Assembly (NCBI RefSeq): GCF_002797855.1
Contig: NZ_PGFB01000005.1
Location: 186,001-250,000 of the forward strand
Length of the DNA stretch: 64,000 nt
Reading direction: 5' to 3'
DNA from: Compostimonas suwonensis
GTDB taxonomy: Bacteria > Actinomycetota > Actinomycetes > Actinomycetales > Microbacteriaceae
Shown here one piece after another: positions 45,096 to 52,804 of the stretch (within the stretch, counting starts at the first letter, position 1; the number at the start of each line of letters is the position of its first letter). Under the pieces are notes generated by a model. That model did not search any database, was not told where the DNA came from, and worked only from the letters and a program-made list of their open reading frames with translations. Made by a program: the position numbers and the translations under genes.

Positions 45096-45412
45096 CGAGA
45101 CCCCCTTACATCATTCAACAATGTATCGGTGCGCCGGGTGGGGCGCATCCCGCACGACGCACTCGGCGGCACGGGTCTCCGAGGGCGGACACGTCACATC
45201 CCATGTCACCCCCTTGTGTGCCCCCGAAAATGGCGGCTTTCGCTGCCCCGGCCGGCGCGCTAGCCTCAGAGCACGGGGAACAATTCATGGGGGAACTTCG
45301 CGGGATCGAAGCGACCCGAAGCAGACGTACCGTGAGGTCTGGCCACTCGGTGGGGGCCGATGTGGCCAGACGAACCCCCTTCCTCGGGGCCGTCGCAGCC
45401 GGCCGCGGCAGA
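45096..45412. other. Intergenic region between the two regulator genes
   Basis: About 317 bp holding the promoter region of the two-component pair and a strong hairpin (45337-45371) downstream of the fusion gene. Short plus-strand frames, including one starting ATGGGGGAACTTCGC near 45287, look like chance. Confidence 0.4.
45337..45371 (-). terminator. Hairpin downstream of the membrane-response regulator fusion gene
   Basis: GTCTGGCCAC at 45337-45346 pairs perfectly with GTGGCCAGAC at 45362-45371, and an inner TCGG/CCGA extends it to 14 pairs with one bulge. It is 41 nt past the fusion gene stop. No T-run follows, as with the other long inverted repeats here. Confidence 0.5.
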
Positions 45413-46711
45413 TCAGTCCAGGTAGCCGTCTTCCGCCGCTCGGCGGATCAGATCGGCGCGGCGACTGGAAGCCCGGCCGGCTCGGCCGTACTTCTCCCGG
45501 ATGCGGCGCAGATAGGTCTTCGCGGTCTCGAACTTGACGTTCATCGTCTCGGCGATCTGCGCCGTGCTGAGTCCCCGGGAGTACAGGGTGAGCACCTCGG
45601 CCTCCGCCACGCTCAGGCGGGGCCGACGCTCCGGATCGATGGGGATCGCACGGGGGCGTTCCTCGAGGCTGGGAGCGGTCGCGGCATCCAGCCCCATGAC
45701 CCGTCGAGCCGTGGCCATGACCTCGGTCATGGGCGCCGTCTTCACCAGATAGGCCGCAGCGCCCGCCTCGACGGCGCGGGCGCGAGGCTCGGCGAGGTCG
45801 AGTGCGCTCAGCACGACGACCGTCGACCCCGCTGCGCAGCAGGTGCGCACACGCGACTCGATCGAGATCGGCTCGGCCAGCTGCACATCCATGAGCACGA
45901 GATCGGTGGGGAACGCCGTGCTGCGGATGAGCTCCGACCAGCTCTTGGCGCTCACCACCAGATCGAACTCGACGGCGTTGCGCGAGATCCAGCTCGACAT
46001 GCTGTCGAGGAGCAGCTCGTGGTCGTCGAGCAGGGCGTCGTGCACCTGGGCGGCCGCACGGATCTCGAGCTCGTGGCGCACCTCGTCGTCCTGCTCCTCG
46101 CGCATCGCGCGGTGCAGCGTCGGCTGCTCGATGCGCGCCGTGCGCCGGGTGAACGCCGAGAAGAGCAGCACGGCGACCACAAAGAGGTAGGCGCACAGCG
46201 AGATGACGTCGGGAACGTAGGCGACTCCCGCCACGAGGCCGGCCGAGAGCACGGCGAGCTCGCCGAGCAGGAAGCCGAGGGTGGTCCAGAGCACTCCGAC
46301 GGCCGCGCCGACGCCGGCCCCGCCGACGAGCACCAGGGCGATCTTGGGCAGCGACACGACGAGCAGGTCGGTCGACGGGTGGGCGGGGCCGTGCAGCAGG
46401 TAGACCCAGGTGTAGACGAAGGTGCTCGTCGCTCCGACAGCGAGGTAGGCGATGCTCAGCGTCACCGTGCGCCGGTGGGCGAGCAGCACGAGCAGCACGC
46501 CCATCGGCACGAGCGCGACGAGCGCGGCGAGCGCGGCGAGCGCGGCGAGCGCGGCGAGCATGGACAGCGTGCCCGATGGCGAGGTGATGCCGTTCACGAG
46601 CGTGACGATCGCCCCCGCCGTGATGAGCACGAGGCCCATCCAGTGGGCGGCGTGGGCGATCGCCGAGCTCACGGCGACGGGGCCGATGTGACTGGGCAGC
46701 CCGAGGGACAT
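45413..46711 (-). CDS. Membrane sensor module fused to a LuxR-type response regulator
   Basis: One continuous 432-residue frame. Residues 10-188 form about seven membrane helices; 190-222 is a charged linker; 221-226 reads AQVHDA, matching a HisKA_3 H-box (His at 224). Instead of continuing into a kinase ATPase domain, the chain passes at once into a receiver: LLDDHELLLDS (227-237), phospho-acceptor Asp at about 275 (LVLMDVQL), Lys in YLVKTAP; then a LuxR helix-turn-helix at about 371-432. It looks like a kinase and its regulator joined by loss of the ATPase domain. The ATG follows GGGGGGTGGG. If a GTG at 46045 were used, a free 210-residue regulator with a short first strand would result. 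Confidence 0.75.
   Translation of the reverse strand: MSLGLPSHIGPVAVSSAIAHAAHWMGLVLITAGAIVTLVNGITSPSGTLSMLAALAALAALAALVALVPMGVLLVLLAHRRTVTLSIAYLAVGATSTFVYTWVYLLHGPAHPSTDLLVVSLPKIALVLVGGAGVGAAVGVLWTTLGFLLGELAVLSAGLVAGVAYVPDVISLCAYLFVVAVLLFSAFTRRTARIEQPTLHRAMREEQDDEVRHELEIRAAAQVHDALLDDHELLLDSMSSWISRNAVEFDLVVSAKSWSELIRSTAFPTDLVLMDVQLAEPISIESRVRTCCAAGSTVVVLSALDLAEPRARAVEAGAAAYLVKTAPMTEVMATARRVMGLDAATAPSLEERPRAIPIDPERRPRLSVAEAEVLTLYSRGLSTAQIAETMNVKFETAKTYLRRIREKYGRAGRASSRRADLIRRAAEDGYLD
46511..46555 (+). repeat. 9-bp tandem repeat within the membrane part of the fusion gene
   Basis: GAGCGCGGC repeats four times (46520-46555) after one degenerate copy (46511-46519). On the coding strand it yields repeated Leu-Ala-Ala in a membrane helix, so copy changes would lengthen or shorten that helix by three residues without breaking the frame. 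Confidence 0.75.
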
Positions 46712-46878
46712 CCCACCCCCCGTGGTCCTTCTGACGATGATCGCATACAGCGCGATATGTGTAGCAAGGATAGGGGTGGGAGGGCCGCGGAGCCGGGAGG
46801 CTGGGCCCCCACCTCGGAACGGGCCCGCGGACGGGGTCGCGCAGCCCAGGCCGAGGTCACGCGGCTCCGGCCGATGGC

Positions 46879-48006
46879 TCAGAACAGGGTCGGGCTCGAC
46901 GGGTCGTCGAGCACGGGCACGGTGCGGGGCGGAAGCTCTTCGCGGATGAGGGAGGGCAGAGGAACCCTGTCGCCGTCGGGGCTGCGCATGAGGCCGATGC
47001 CCGTCGAACGCACATCGGTCGAGCGCACGCCGCCCGTCACGGGGTCTTCGATGCCGCGTTCCAGGCCGTGCGCCCTGATGAGCGGCTTGATGCGTGCCGC
47101 CAGCCACTTCCGGTAGTCCTTCGGTGCGTAGGAGTTCTTGCCGAAGTACATCGAGCGGTAGCTCTCCACGAGCTCCGGGTGCTCCTGCCCGAGCCACTGC
47201 ATGAACCAGTCCTTCACGCCCGGGCGCAGGTGCAGCGCCGTGTAGAGCACGCTCGTCGCACCTGCCTCCTTCACCTGCCGCAGCGCCTCGTCGAGGTGCG
47301 CGCGGGTGTCGGTGAGGTGGGGCAGGATCGGCATGAGGAAGACCGAGCAGTCGAGACCCGCCTCGCGCACGGCTTTCACGGTCGCGAGTCGCGCCTTCGC
47401 CGTCGGCGTGCCCGGCTCGATCGACTGCTGCAGCTCGTCGTCGTAGACGGCGATCGACATCGCGAGGTCGACGGGCACCCGCCGCGACGCCTCGACGAGC
47501 AGCGGAAGGTCGCGGCGCAGGAGCGTGCCCTTGGTGAGGATGGAGAACGGCGTTCCCGACTCGGCGAGCGCCGCGATGATGCCGGGCATCAGCCGGTACC
47601 GGCCCTCGGAGCGCTGGTAGGGGTCGGTGTTGGTTCCGAGGGCGACGGGATGCCGCGCCCAGCTCGGCTTCGCGACCTCGCGGGCGAGCACCTCCCCCAC
47701 GTTGACCTTCACGATGATCTGGCTGTCGAAGTCATGGCCCTCGTCGAGCTCGAGGTAGTTGTGCGTCGGCCGCGCGAAGCAGTAGACGCACGCATGGGAG
47801 CAGCCGCGGTAGGGGTTGATCGTCCAGCCGAAAGGCATCGCGCTCTGGCCGGGAACCCGGTTGAGGGCGGTCTTCGCGAGCACCTCGTGGAAGGTGATGC
47901 CGACGAACTCCGGAGTCTGCACACTGCGCACGAGATTGTTGAGCCGGGCGAGCCCGGGCAGCGCAGAAGGCTGCTCGACGTTGATCTCCTGCCCGCTCCA
48001 CCTCAT
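46879..48006 (-). CDS. Rv2578c family radical SAM protein
   Basis: A 375-residue radical S-adenosylmethionine enzyme. The iron-sulfur motif is CSHACVYC (C-x3-C-x2-C) within NPYRGCSHACVYCFARPTHN near residue 68, followed by the barrel segments VALGTNTDPYQRSEG and FSILTKGTLLRRD. The family resembles spore photoproduct lyase-like repair proteins; its reaction is not established. In Mycobacterium tuberculosis, Rv2578c belongs to the LexA regulon, and here a LexA-type box lies 9 nt upstream of the ATG, supporting a DNA-damage role. GAGGGC serves as the binding site. Confidence 0.92.
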   Translation of the reverse strand: MRWSGQEINVEQPSALPGLARLNNLVRSVQTPEFVGITFHEVLAKTALNRVPGQSAMPFGWTINPYRGCSHACVYCFARPTHNYLELDEGHDFDSQIIVKVNVGEVLAREVAKPSWARHPVALGTNTDPYQRSEGRYRLMPGIIAALAESGTPFSILTKGTLLRRDLPLLVEASRRVPVDLAMSIAVYDDELQQSIEPGTPTAKARLATVKAVREAGLDCSVFLMPILPHLTDTRAHLDEALRQVKEAGATSVLYTALHLRPGVKDWFMQWLGQEHPELVESYRSMYFGKNSYAPKDYRKWLAARIKPLIRAHGLERGIEDPVTGGVRSTDVRSTGIGLMRSPDGDRVPLPSLIREELPPRTVPVLDDPSSPTLF

Positions 48007-48014
48007 GCCCTCAG

Positions 48015-48030
48015 TCGAACATATATTCGA
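48015..48030. promoter_or_regulatory. LexA/SOS box
   Basis: TCGAACATATATTCGA matches the actinobacterial SOS consensus (TCGAAC, four bases, GTTCGA) with one mismatch. It lies just upstream of the radical SAM gene, overlapping its likely -10 region, so LexA should repress that gene until DNA damage. Confidence 0.85.
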
Positions 48031-48078
48031 ATGTCGGTCAAGCCCGGGTCGGAATGGGCACCAAGGTGTCGCAATCCC

Positions 48079-48126
48079 TTGACAGCCCCGCGACCCGCCT
48101 GAAAAGGTATACACGTGTACAAGTAT
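48079..48126 (+). promoter_or_regulatory. Promoter and GntR-type operator of the first catabolic operon
   Basis: TTGACA at 48079-48084 serves as -35; the operator-like GTATACACGTGTACAAGTAT at 48107-48126, containing the palindrome TACACGTGTA, begins 22 nt later. The sequence TGTACAAGTAT resembles the sites at 54229 and 55081, and the spacing from the -35 box is similar, so the same regulator probably acts here. The -10 box is weak. Confidence 0.55.
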
Positions 48127-48194
48127 GAACGTGTTCTCCCGCTGACACCCCTGACACCCCTGGCATCGCCGACACCGGCACGCGAGGTCCGTTC

Positions 48195-49073
48195 ATGACG
48201 GCGAGCGCCGCGCTGCGCACGCGCATCGGCGACGACGGCATCCTCGTGCTGCCCGGGGCCGCCGACGCCCTCACGGCCCGTATCATCGAACAAGCCGGCT
48301 TCGACGCCGTCTACGCCACGGGCGCGGGCTTCTCCAATGCCGCCTTCGGGCTCGCGGACGTCGGGCTCACAACGCTCAGTGAAGTCACCGAGAACCTGCG
48401 CCGCATCGCCGATGCAGTGCAGATCCCCGTCGTCGTCGACGCCGACACCGGATACGGCGGAGTGCTGAACGTGCAGCGCACGGTGCGCGAGCTCGAGCGG
48501 GCCGGGGCATCCGCCATCCAGCTCGAAGACCAGCGAGACCCCAAACGCTGCGGACACTTCGAAGGCAACACCGTGCTGCCCGCCGTCGACATGGTGCGCA
48601 AGATCCACGCTGCCGTCGACGCCCGCGTCGACGACGACCTCGTGATCATCGCGCGCACCGACGCCTACCAGAGCCTCGGCCTCGACGAAGCCGCCGACCG
48701 CGCGAACGCCTACAGCCAGGCCGGCGCCGACGTCATCTTCGTGGAGGCGCCGACCCGGCTCGACGAACTGCGCCGCCTCCCGCAACTCATCGAGGCCCCC
48801 CTGCTGGCCAACGTCGTCGAAGGCGGCAAGACCCCGCAGTTGAGCGCTCAGGAGTTCGAGGAGCTCGGCTTCAGGATCGCGCTCTTCGCCAACACCGCCC
48901 TGCGCACCTCGATGCGCGCGGTGAGCACGGCGATGGCGCACCTGCGTCGGGAGGGCAGCACGAGCGCTCTCGCCGACAGCATGGCGACCTGGCAGGAGCG
49001 GCAGACGCTCGTGCGTCTCGCCGAGCTGCAGCAGCGGGAAGACCACTACCTCTCGGGCATCGCCGAGCGCTAG
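48195..49073 (+). CDS. Isocitrate lyase/PEP mutase superfamily enzyme
   Basis: A 292-residue barrel enzyme that makes or breaks a carbon-carbon bond next to a carboxylate, as in 2-methylisocitrate lyase, 2,3-dimethylmalate lyase or oxaloacetate decarboxylase. Mg-binding and catalytic segments are VVVDADTGYGG near residue 75, QLEDQRDPKRCGHFEG with the active-site Cys near 119, and IIARTDA near 155. The KRCGHF form is the lyase-like group rather than phosphonomutases. First gene of the island. Its product is probably pyruvate or another keto acid; substrate unknown. Confidence 0.9.
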   Translation: MTASAALRTRIGDDGILVLPGAADALTARIIEQAGFDAVYATGAGFSNAAFGLADVGLTTLSEVTENLRRIADAVQIPVVVDADTGYGGVLNVQRTVRELERAGASAIQLEDQRDPKRCGHFEGNTVLPAVDMVRKIHAAVDARVDDDLVIIARTDAYQSLGLDEAADRANAYSQAGADVIFVEAPTRLDELRRLPQLIEAPLLANVVEGGKTPQLSAQEFEELGFRIALFANTALRTSMRAVSTAMAHLRREGSTSALADSMATWQERQTLVRLAELQQREDHYLSGIAER

Positions 49074-49131
49074 CCGCCCGAACCCGCACGGCTGCGGGAC
49101 GATCGAACACAACGGATCAAGGAGGATCGAC

Positions 49132-50505
49132 GTGACACCCACAACACGCGCTCTGCTCGAGAAGGTGACGGCCATCGCAGACGAGGCGGATGCCGCCGCG
49201 CTGCACACGACGAGAGGACTCGTGCTCGACGTGCTCGGCGTGGCCGTCGCGGGCGCGTCCACACGCGAGGGCACGACGATCCTCGCGACGATGGCCGCTC
49301 TCGGCCGTGCGGGCGACTGCGACGTCCCGGTGAGCGGGCGCCGGTTCGACGCGGCGACGGCGGGGCTCATCTCGGGCACGATGGCCTACAGCATCGGGCT
49401 CACCGACACCCACGGCGAATCGATCACCCATCCCGGGCCTTCGGTGGTCCCGGCAGCGCTGGCCGTCGGCCAGGCCGTCGGCGCCTCCGACGACGCGATC
49501 CTGCGAGCCATCATCGCGGGGGTCGAGACGATCGTGCGCATCGGCGCGGTCGTCAACCCCTCGCACCGCGCCCGCGGCTTCCACGCCACGGCGAGCTGCA
49601 ATCCCTTCGGGGTCGCGGTCGCGGCATCCCGTCTGCTCGGGCTGCACACGGAGCGCACCCTGTGGGCCATGGGAATCGTCGGCAGCATGGCCGGCGGTCT
49701 CTACGAGTTCCGCAACGAGGGCGCCATGCTGATGGCCCTGCACGGCGGTTGGCCCGTGGAGAGCGGGATCACCGCGGCACTGCTCGCGCGGAGCTCCTTC
49801 ACCGGTCCGACGACCGTGCTCGAGGGCCCGGAGGGCTTCTTCCGCGGTTTCGCCGACGAGATCCGGCCCTGGAAGCTCCTCGAAGACCCGGCATCGGGTC
49901 GCATCGGGGTCGAAGAGCTCTCGCTGAGGCCGTACAACGCCTGCCGATACGCCCACGCGGCGATCGACGCCCTCGAGCAGATCAACCGCGAACACGGCGG
50001 CCGACTCGATCCCGAGTCGGTCGAGGAGATGACCGTGTGGACGCATCTGACGGCCGTCGAGCAGGAGGCCGAACCGACGACCCTCGTCTCCGCGCGCCTG
50101 AGCACCTGCTTCAACGTGGCTCTCGCGGTCGTGCACGGCCCTCGCCTCGACGAGGTGACCGATGACGATCTGCACGATCCCCGCATCGTCGGTCTCCTGC
50201 CGCGCATCGTGGTGAGAGAGGATCCGGAGCTCACCGCCATCTTCCCGGCCAAGTGGGCGTGCCGTGTCGACGTGCTGCTGAGCTCCGGCGAGCGCTACGA
50301 CGTGCGTGTCGACGTGCCCAAGGGCGACCCGGACAATCCGCTCACCCCGACCGAGCTCGACGACAAGTTCCGGCGTCTCGCGGCCGGAACCGTCGGGGAG
50401 CAGACGGCGCGCGACCTCGCCCGCACCGTGCTCGACCCCGCTTCAACCGATGCACTCGCGACGTTGCTGGCATCGACATCCACCTCGACAACACACAAGG
50501 AGTAA
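49132..50505 (+). CDS. MmgE/PrpD family protein, copy 1
   Basis: A 457-residue member of the family that includes 2-methylcitrate dehydratase, cis-aconitate decarboxylase and iminodisuccinate epimerase, all acting on di- or tricarboxylates by proton abstraction. It shows LVLDVLGVAVAGAS near residue 30, GLTDTHGESITHPGPSVVPAALAVGQA near 88 and RARGFHATASCNPFGVA near 145. The two other copies in the island share these positions. GTG start, 7 nt after AAGGAGG. It is 58 nt after the lyase and 4 nt before copy 2. Confidence 0.88.
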   Translation: MTPTTRALLEKVTAIADEADAAALHTTRGLVLDVLGVAVAGASTREGTTILATMAALGRAGDCDVPVSGRRFDAATAGLISGTMAYSIGLTDTHGESITHPGPSVVPAALAVGQAVGASDDAILRAIIAGVETIVRIGAVVNPSHRARGFHATASCNPFGVAVAASRLLGLHTERTLWAMGIVGSMAGGLYEFRNEGAMLMALHGGWPVESGITAALLARSSFTGPTTVLEGPEGFFRGFADEIRPWKLLEDPASGRIGVEELSLRPYNACRYAHAAIDALEQINREHGGRLDPESVEEMTVWTHLTAVEQEAEPTTLVSARLSTCFNVALAVVHGPRLDEVTDDDLHDPRIVGLLPRIVVREDPELTAIFPAKWACRVDVLLSSGERYDVRVDVPKGDPDNPLTPTELDDKFRRLAAGTVGEQTARDLARTVLDPASTDALATLLASTSTSTTHKE

Positions 50506-50509
50506 GAAC

Positions 50510-51868
50510 GTGAACCTGTCCACACAAGAGGCGACTCTGTCCACGGAACTCGCAGGATACTTCGCGGGCTACGCGGATGCCGAGCTTCCGCAGCGACACC
50601 TGCACGAGATGAACCGGCTCCTCATCGACTACCTGGGTGTCGCCCTCGCGGGCAGCCGCACCGACTCGGGGCGCATCGCCGGAGCCTTCGCGATCGAGCA
50701 GGGCGGAACGCCTCAGGCCACGATCATCGGCCGTGGCGAGCGCACGACGGCCGCCAACGCCGCATTCGCCAACGCGATCGCCGAGCACAGCATCGAGCTC
50801 GACGATGTCGACGTCGAGGCCCTCTTCCACTACGGGCCGCCCATCATGTCGACGGCCCTCGCCGTCGGGCAGGCCGTCGGCGCATCCGGGCCCCGGACGC
50901 TCGCGGCCGCCCTCGCCGGCTGCGAGATGATGAACCGTCTCAGCCGCGCGGCGAACCCCTCGCTGCGCAACCGGGGGTTCCACACGACCCCGACGACCGG
51001 CGTCTTCGGCGCGACCGTGACGGCGGGAGTGCTGCTCAAGCTCGACGCCGCCCAGCTCGTGAACGCGCTCGGTCTCGCGGGCGCGCAGTCCTCGGGTCTG
51101 ATGGAGATGTACGGCACCTCGATGCAGAAGCGCTTCAACCCGGGCCCCGCTGCGCGCAACGGGGTCACCGCCGCCTACCTGGCCGGTCTCGGCTTCACGG
51201 GCGCCGACACCATCTTCGACGGCGTCCGCGGTTTCGCGGCGGCGTTCACCGACGAGTTCGACGCCTCCAAGCTCACCGAAGGCCTGGGCTCCGACATCCC
51301 GGTGATCGTCGAGTACAAGCCCTACTCGGCGGCACGCCCGATCCACAACGCGGTCGACTGCGCGCTTCTCATCCGCAACGGCGACGGGGTCGCGATCAGC
51401 GACATCCAGGATGTCGTCGTCTACCGCCACCCCACATGGGCCGACTACCACGTCATCAACGAGCCCCGCACCTACCACGAGGCCCAGGTGAGCCTGCCGT
51501 ACTCGGTCGCGGTCGCCTTCGCCGACGGCGCCGCCCTCTTCGACCAGTACTCGAACGACAGGATCCGCGACGACGCCGCCGTCATGGGCCTCTGCCGCCG
51601 TGTGCGGATCGAGCACGACCCCTCGCTCGCCCGCGGTGTCTCGTGCCACATGGTCGTCACGACCACCGACGGCGTGCGCCACGAGGCCACCGTCGACTAC
51701 GCCAAGGGCTCGGCCGAGAACCCGCTGAGCGACGACGAGCTGCTCGGCAAGTTCCGGATGCTCGCCGCCACGGCGCTGCCCGGGGAGAAGATCGAGGCGC
51801 TCGCCGACCGCGCACGCGGGATAGTGGACGTCGAGGACATCAACAGCCTCCTCGAGCTCAGCTACTAG
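50510..51868 (+). CDS. MmgE/PrpD family protein, copy 2
   Basis: A 452-residue paralogue of the preceding gene. Family landmarks are LLIDYLGVALAGS near residue 40, the HSIELDDVD segment near 90 that carries active-site residues, and NRGFHTTPTTGVFGATV near 155. It is clearly divergent from copies 1 and 3, so the three are likely to act on different substrates or different steps. GTG start, 7 nt after AAGGAG; only 4 nt separate it from copy 1. Confidence 0.88.
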   Translation: MNLSTQEATLSTELAGYFAGYADAELPQRHLHEMNRLLIDYLGVALAGSRTDSGRIAGAFAIEQGGTPQATIIGRGERTTAANAAFANAIAEHSIELDDVDVEALFHYGPPIMSTALAVGQAVGASGPRTLAAALAGCEMMNRLSRAANPSLRNRGFHTTPTTGVFGATVTAGVLLKLDAAQLVNALGLAGAQSSGLMEMYGTSMQKRFNPGPAARNGVTAAYLAGLGFTGADTIFDGVRGFAAAFTDEFDASKLTEGLGSDIPVIVEYKPYSAARPIHNAVDCALLIRNGDGVAISDIQDVVVYRHPTWADYHVINEPRTYHEAQVSLPYSVAVAFADGAALFDQYSNDRIRDDAAVMGLCRRVRIEHDPSLARGVSCHMVVTTTDGVRHEATVDYAKGSAENPLSDDELLGKFRMLAATALPGEKIEALADRARGIVDVEDINSLLELSY

Positions 51869-51883
51869 TCAGGGGAACCCTCC

Positions 51884-52804
51884 ATGTTCGCGGAAGATCG
51901 TATTCTCGAAGGCGCACTGGATCTGCACGCCCACGGCTCGCCCGAGTACACGCTCGCTCGACGGCCACGCGTCGACAACGACGAGTGGGCTCGACTCGCG
52001 ATCGCGGCGGGTATGCGCGGCTTCGTCGTGAAGTCGCATGTCTGGCCCACGACCGGCGTCGTCGAGATGCTCAAGGCGCGGCGTCCTCAGCTCGAGATCT
52101 TCAGCAGCATCACCCTCAACCCTCCCGTCGGCGGCTTCGATCCGGTGGCCGTCGAGATCGCGGCGCAGATGGGCGCACGGGTCGTGTGGATGCCGACCTG
52201 GTCGGCGAGACACGACCCCGTCACGCACAGCATCACCCTCGATCGGATGAAGGCCGTGATCTCGACGCTCGACGTCGAACGCGCGCTACACGAGGACTCG
52301 CTCACGATCCTCGACGAGGAGGGGCGGCTGCTGCCCTCGGTCGGACGGGTGCTCGAGGTGTGCGCACGCTACGGCATGACGGTCGCGAGCGGGCACCTAC
52401 CCATCGCCTCGAGTCTTGTGCTCGCCCAGGCGTGCGCCGAGGCCGGTGTCCGTTTTGTGCTCACGCACGCCAACAGCGCCTCGGTCGGGGCGAGCTTCGA
52501 CCAGCAGCGCGCGATCGCCCGGACCGGTGGTTTCATCGAGCACGTGATCGTGAGCTGCATGCCGATGCACGGGCGTGGCGACCCCCGCGCCATCGCCGAT
52601 TCCATCCGCGAGGTCGGGGCCGAGCACTGTGTCATGGCGAGCGACGCGGGCGAGGCCTGGAATCCCCCCGCGCCCGAGCTGCTCCGCATGTTCATCGGGT
52701 CGATGCTCGCGCTCGGGATCCCCGACGACGCTGTGCACCTCATGACGCACGACAACCCGGCGCGAGCTCTGGGACTCACCACCGATTGGACCCGCTATGA
52801 GTAA
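51884..52804 (+). CDS. DUF6282 family metal-dependent hydrolase
   Basis: A 306-residue predicted barrel hydrolase of the amidohydrolase/PHP kind. Likely metal ligands are LDLHAHGSPEY near residue 15, VVKSHVWPT near 48, VASGHLPIA near 168, FVLTHANSAS near 190 and MASDAGEAWNPP near 245. Members are found among catabolic genes but no reaction is known. Opening of a lactone or cyclic amide in the island pathway is one possibility. The stop overlaps the start of the third MmgE/PrpD gene by 8 nt. Confidence 0.82.
   Translation: MFAEDRILEGALDLHAHGSPEYTLARRPRVDNDEWARLAIAAGMRGFVVKSHVWPTTGVVEMLKARRPQLEIFSSITLNPPVGGFDPVAVEIAAQMGARVVWMPTWSARHDPVTHSITLDRMKAVISTLDVERALHEDSLTILDEEGRLLPSVGRVLEVCARYGMTVASGHLPIASSLVLAQACAEAGVRFVLTHANSASVGASFDQQRAIARTGGFIEHVIVSCMPMHGRGDPRAIADSIREVGAEHCVMASDAGEAWNPPAPELLRMFIGSMLALGIPDDAVHLMTHDNPARALGLTTDWTRYE

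Noticed and set aside
45287-45423. Short plus-strand protein starting ATGGGGGAACTTCGC
   Set aside because: No binding site; the frame covers the hairpin at 45337-45371 and reads into the antisense of the fusion gene.
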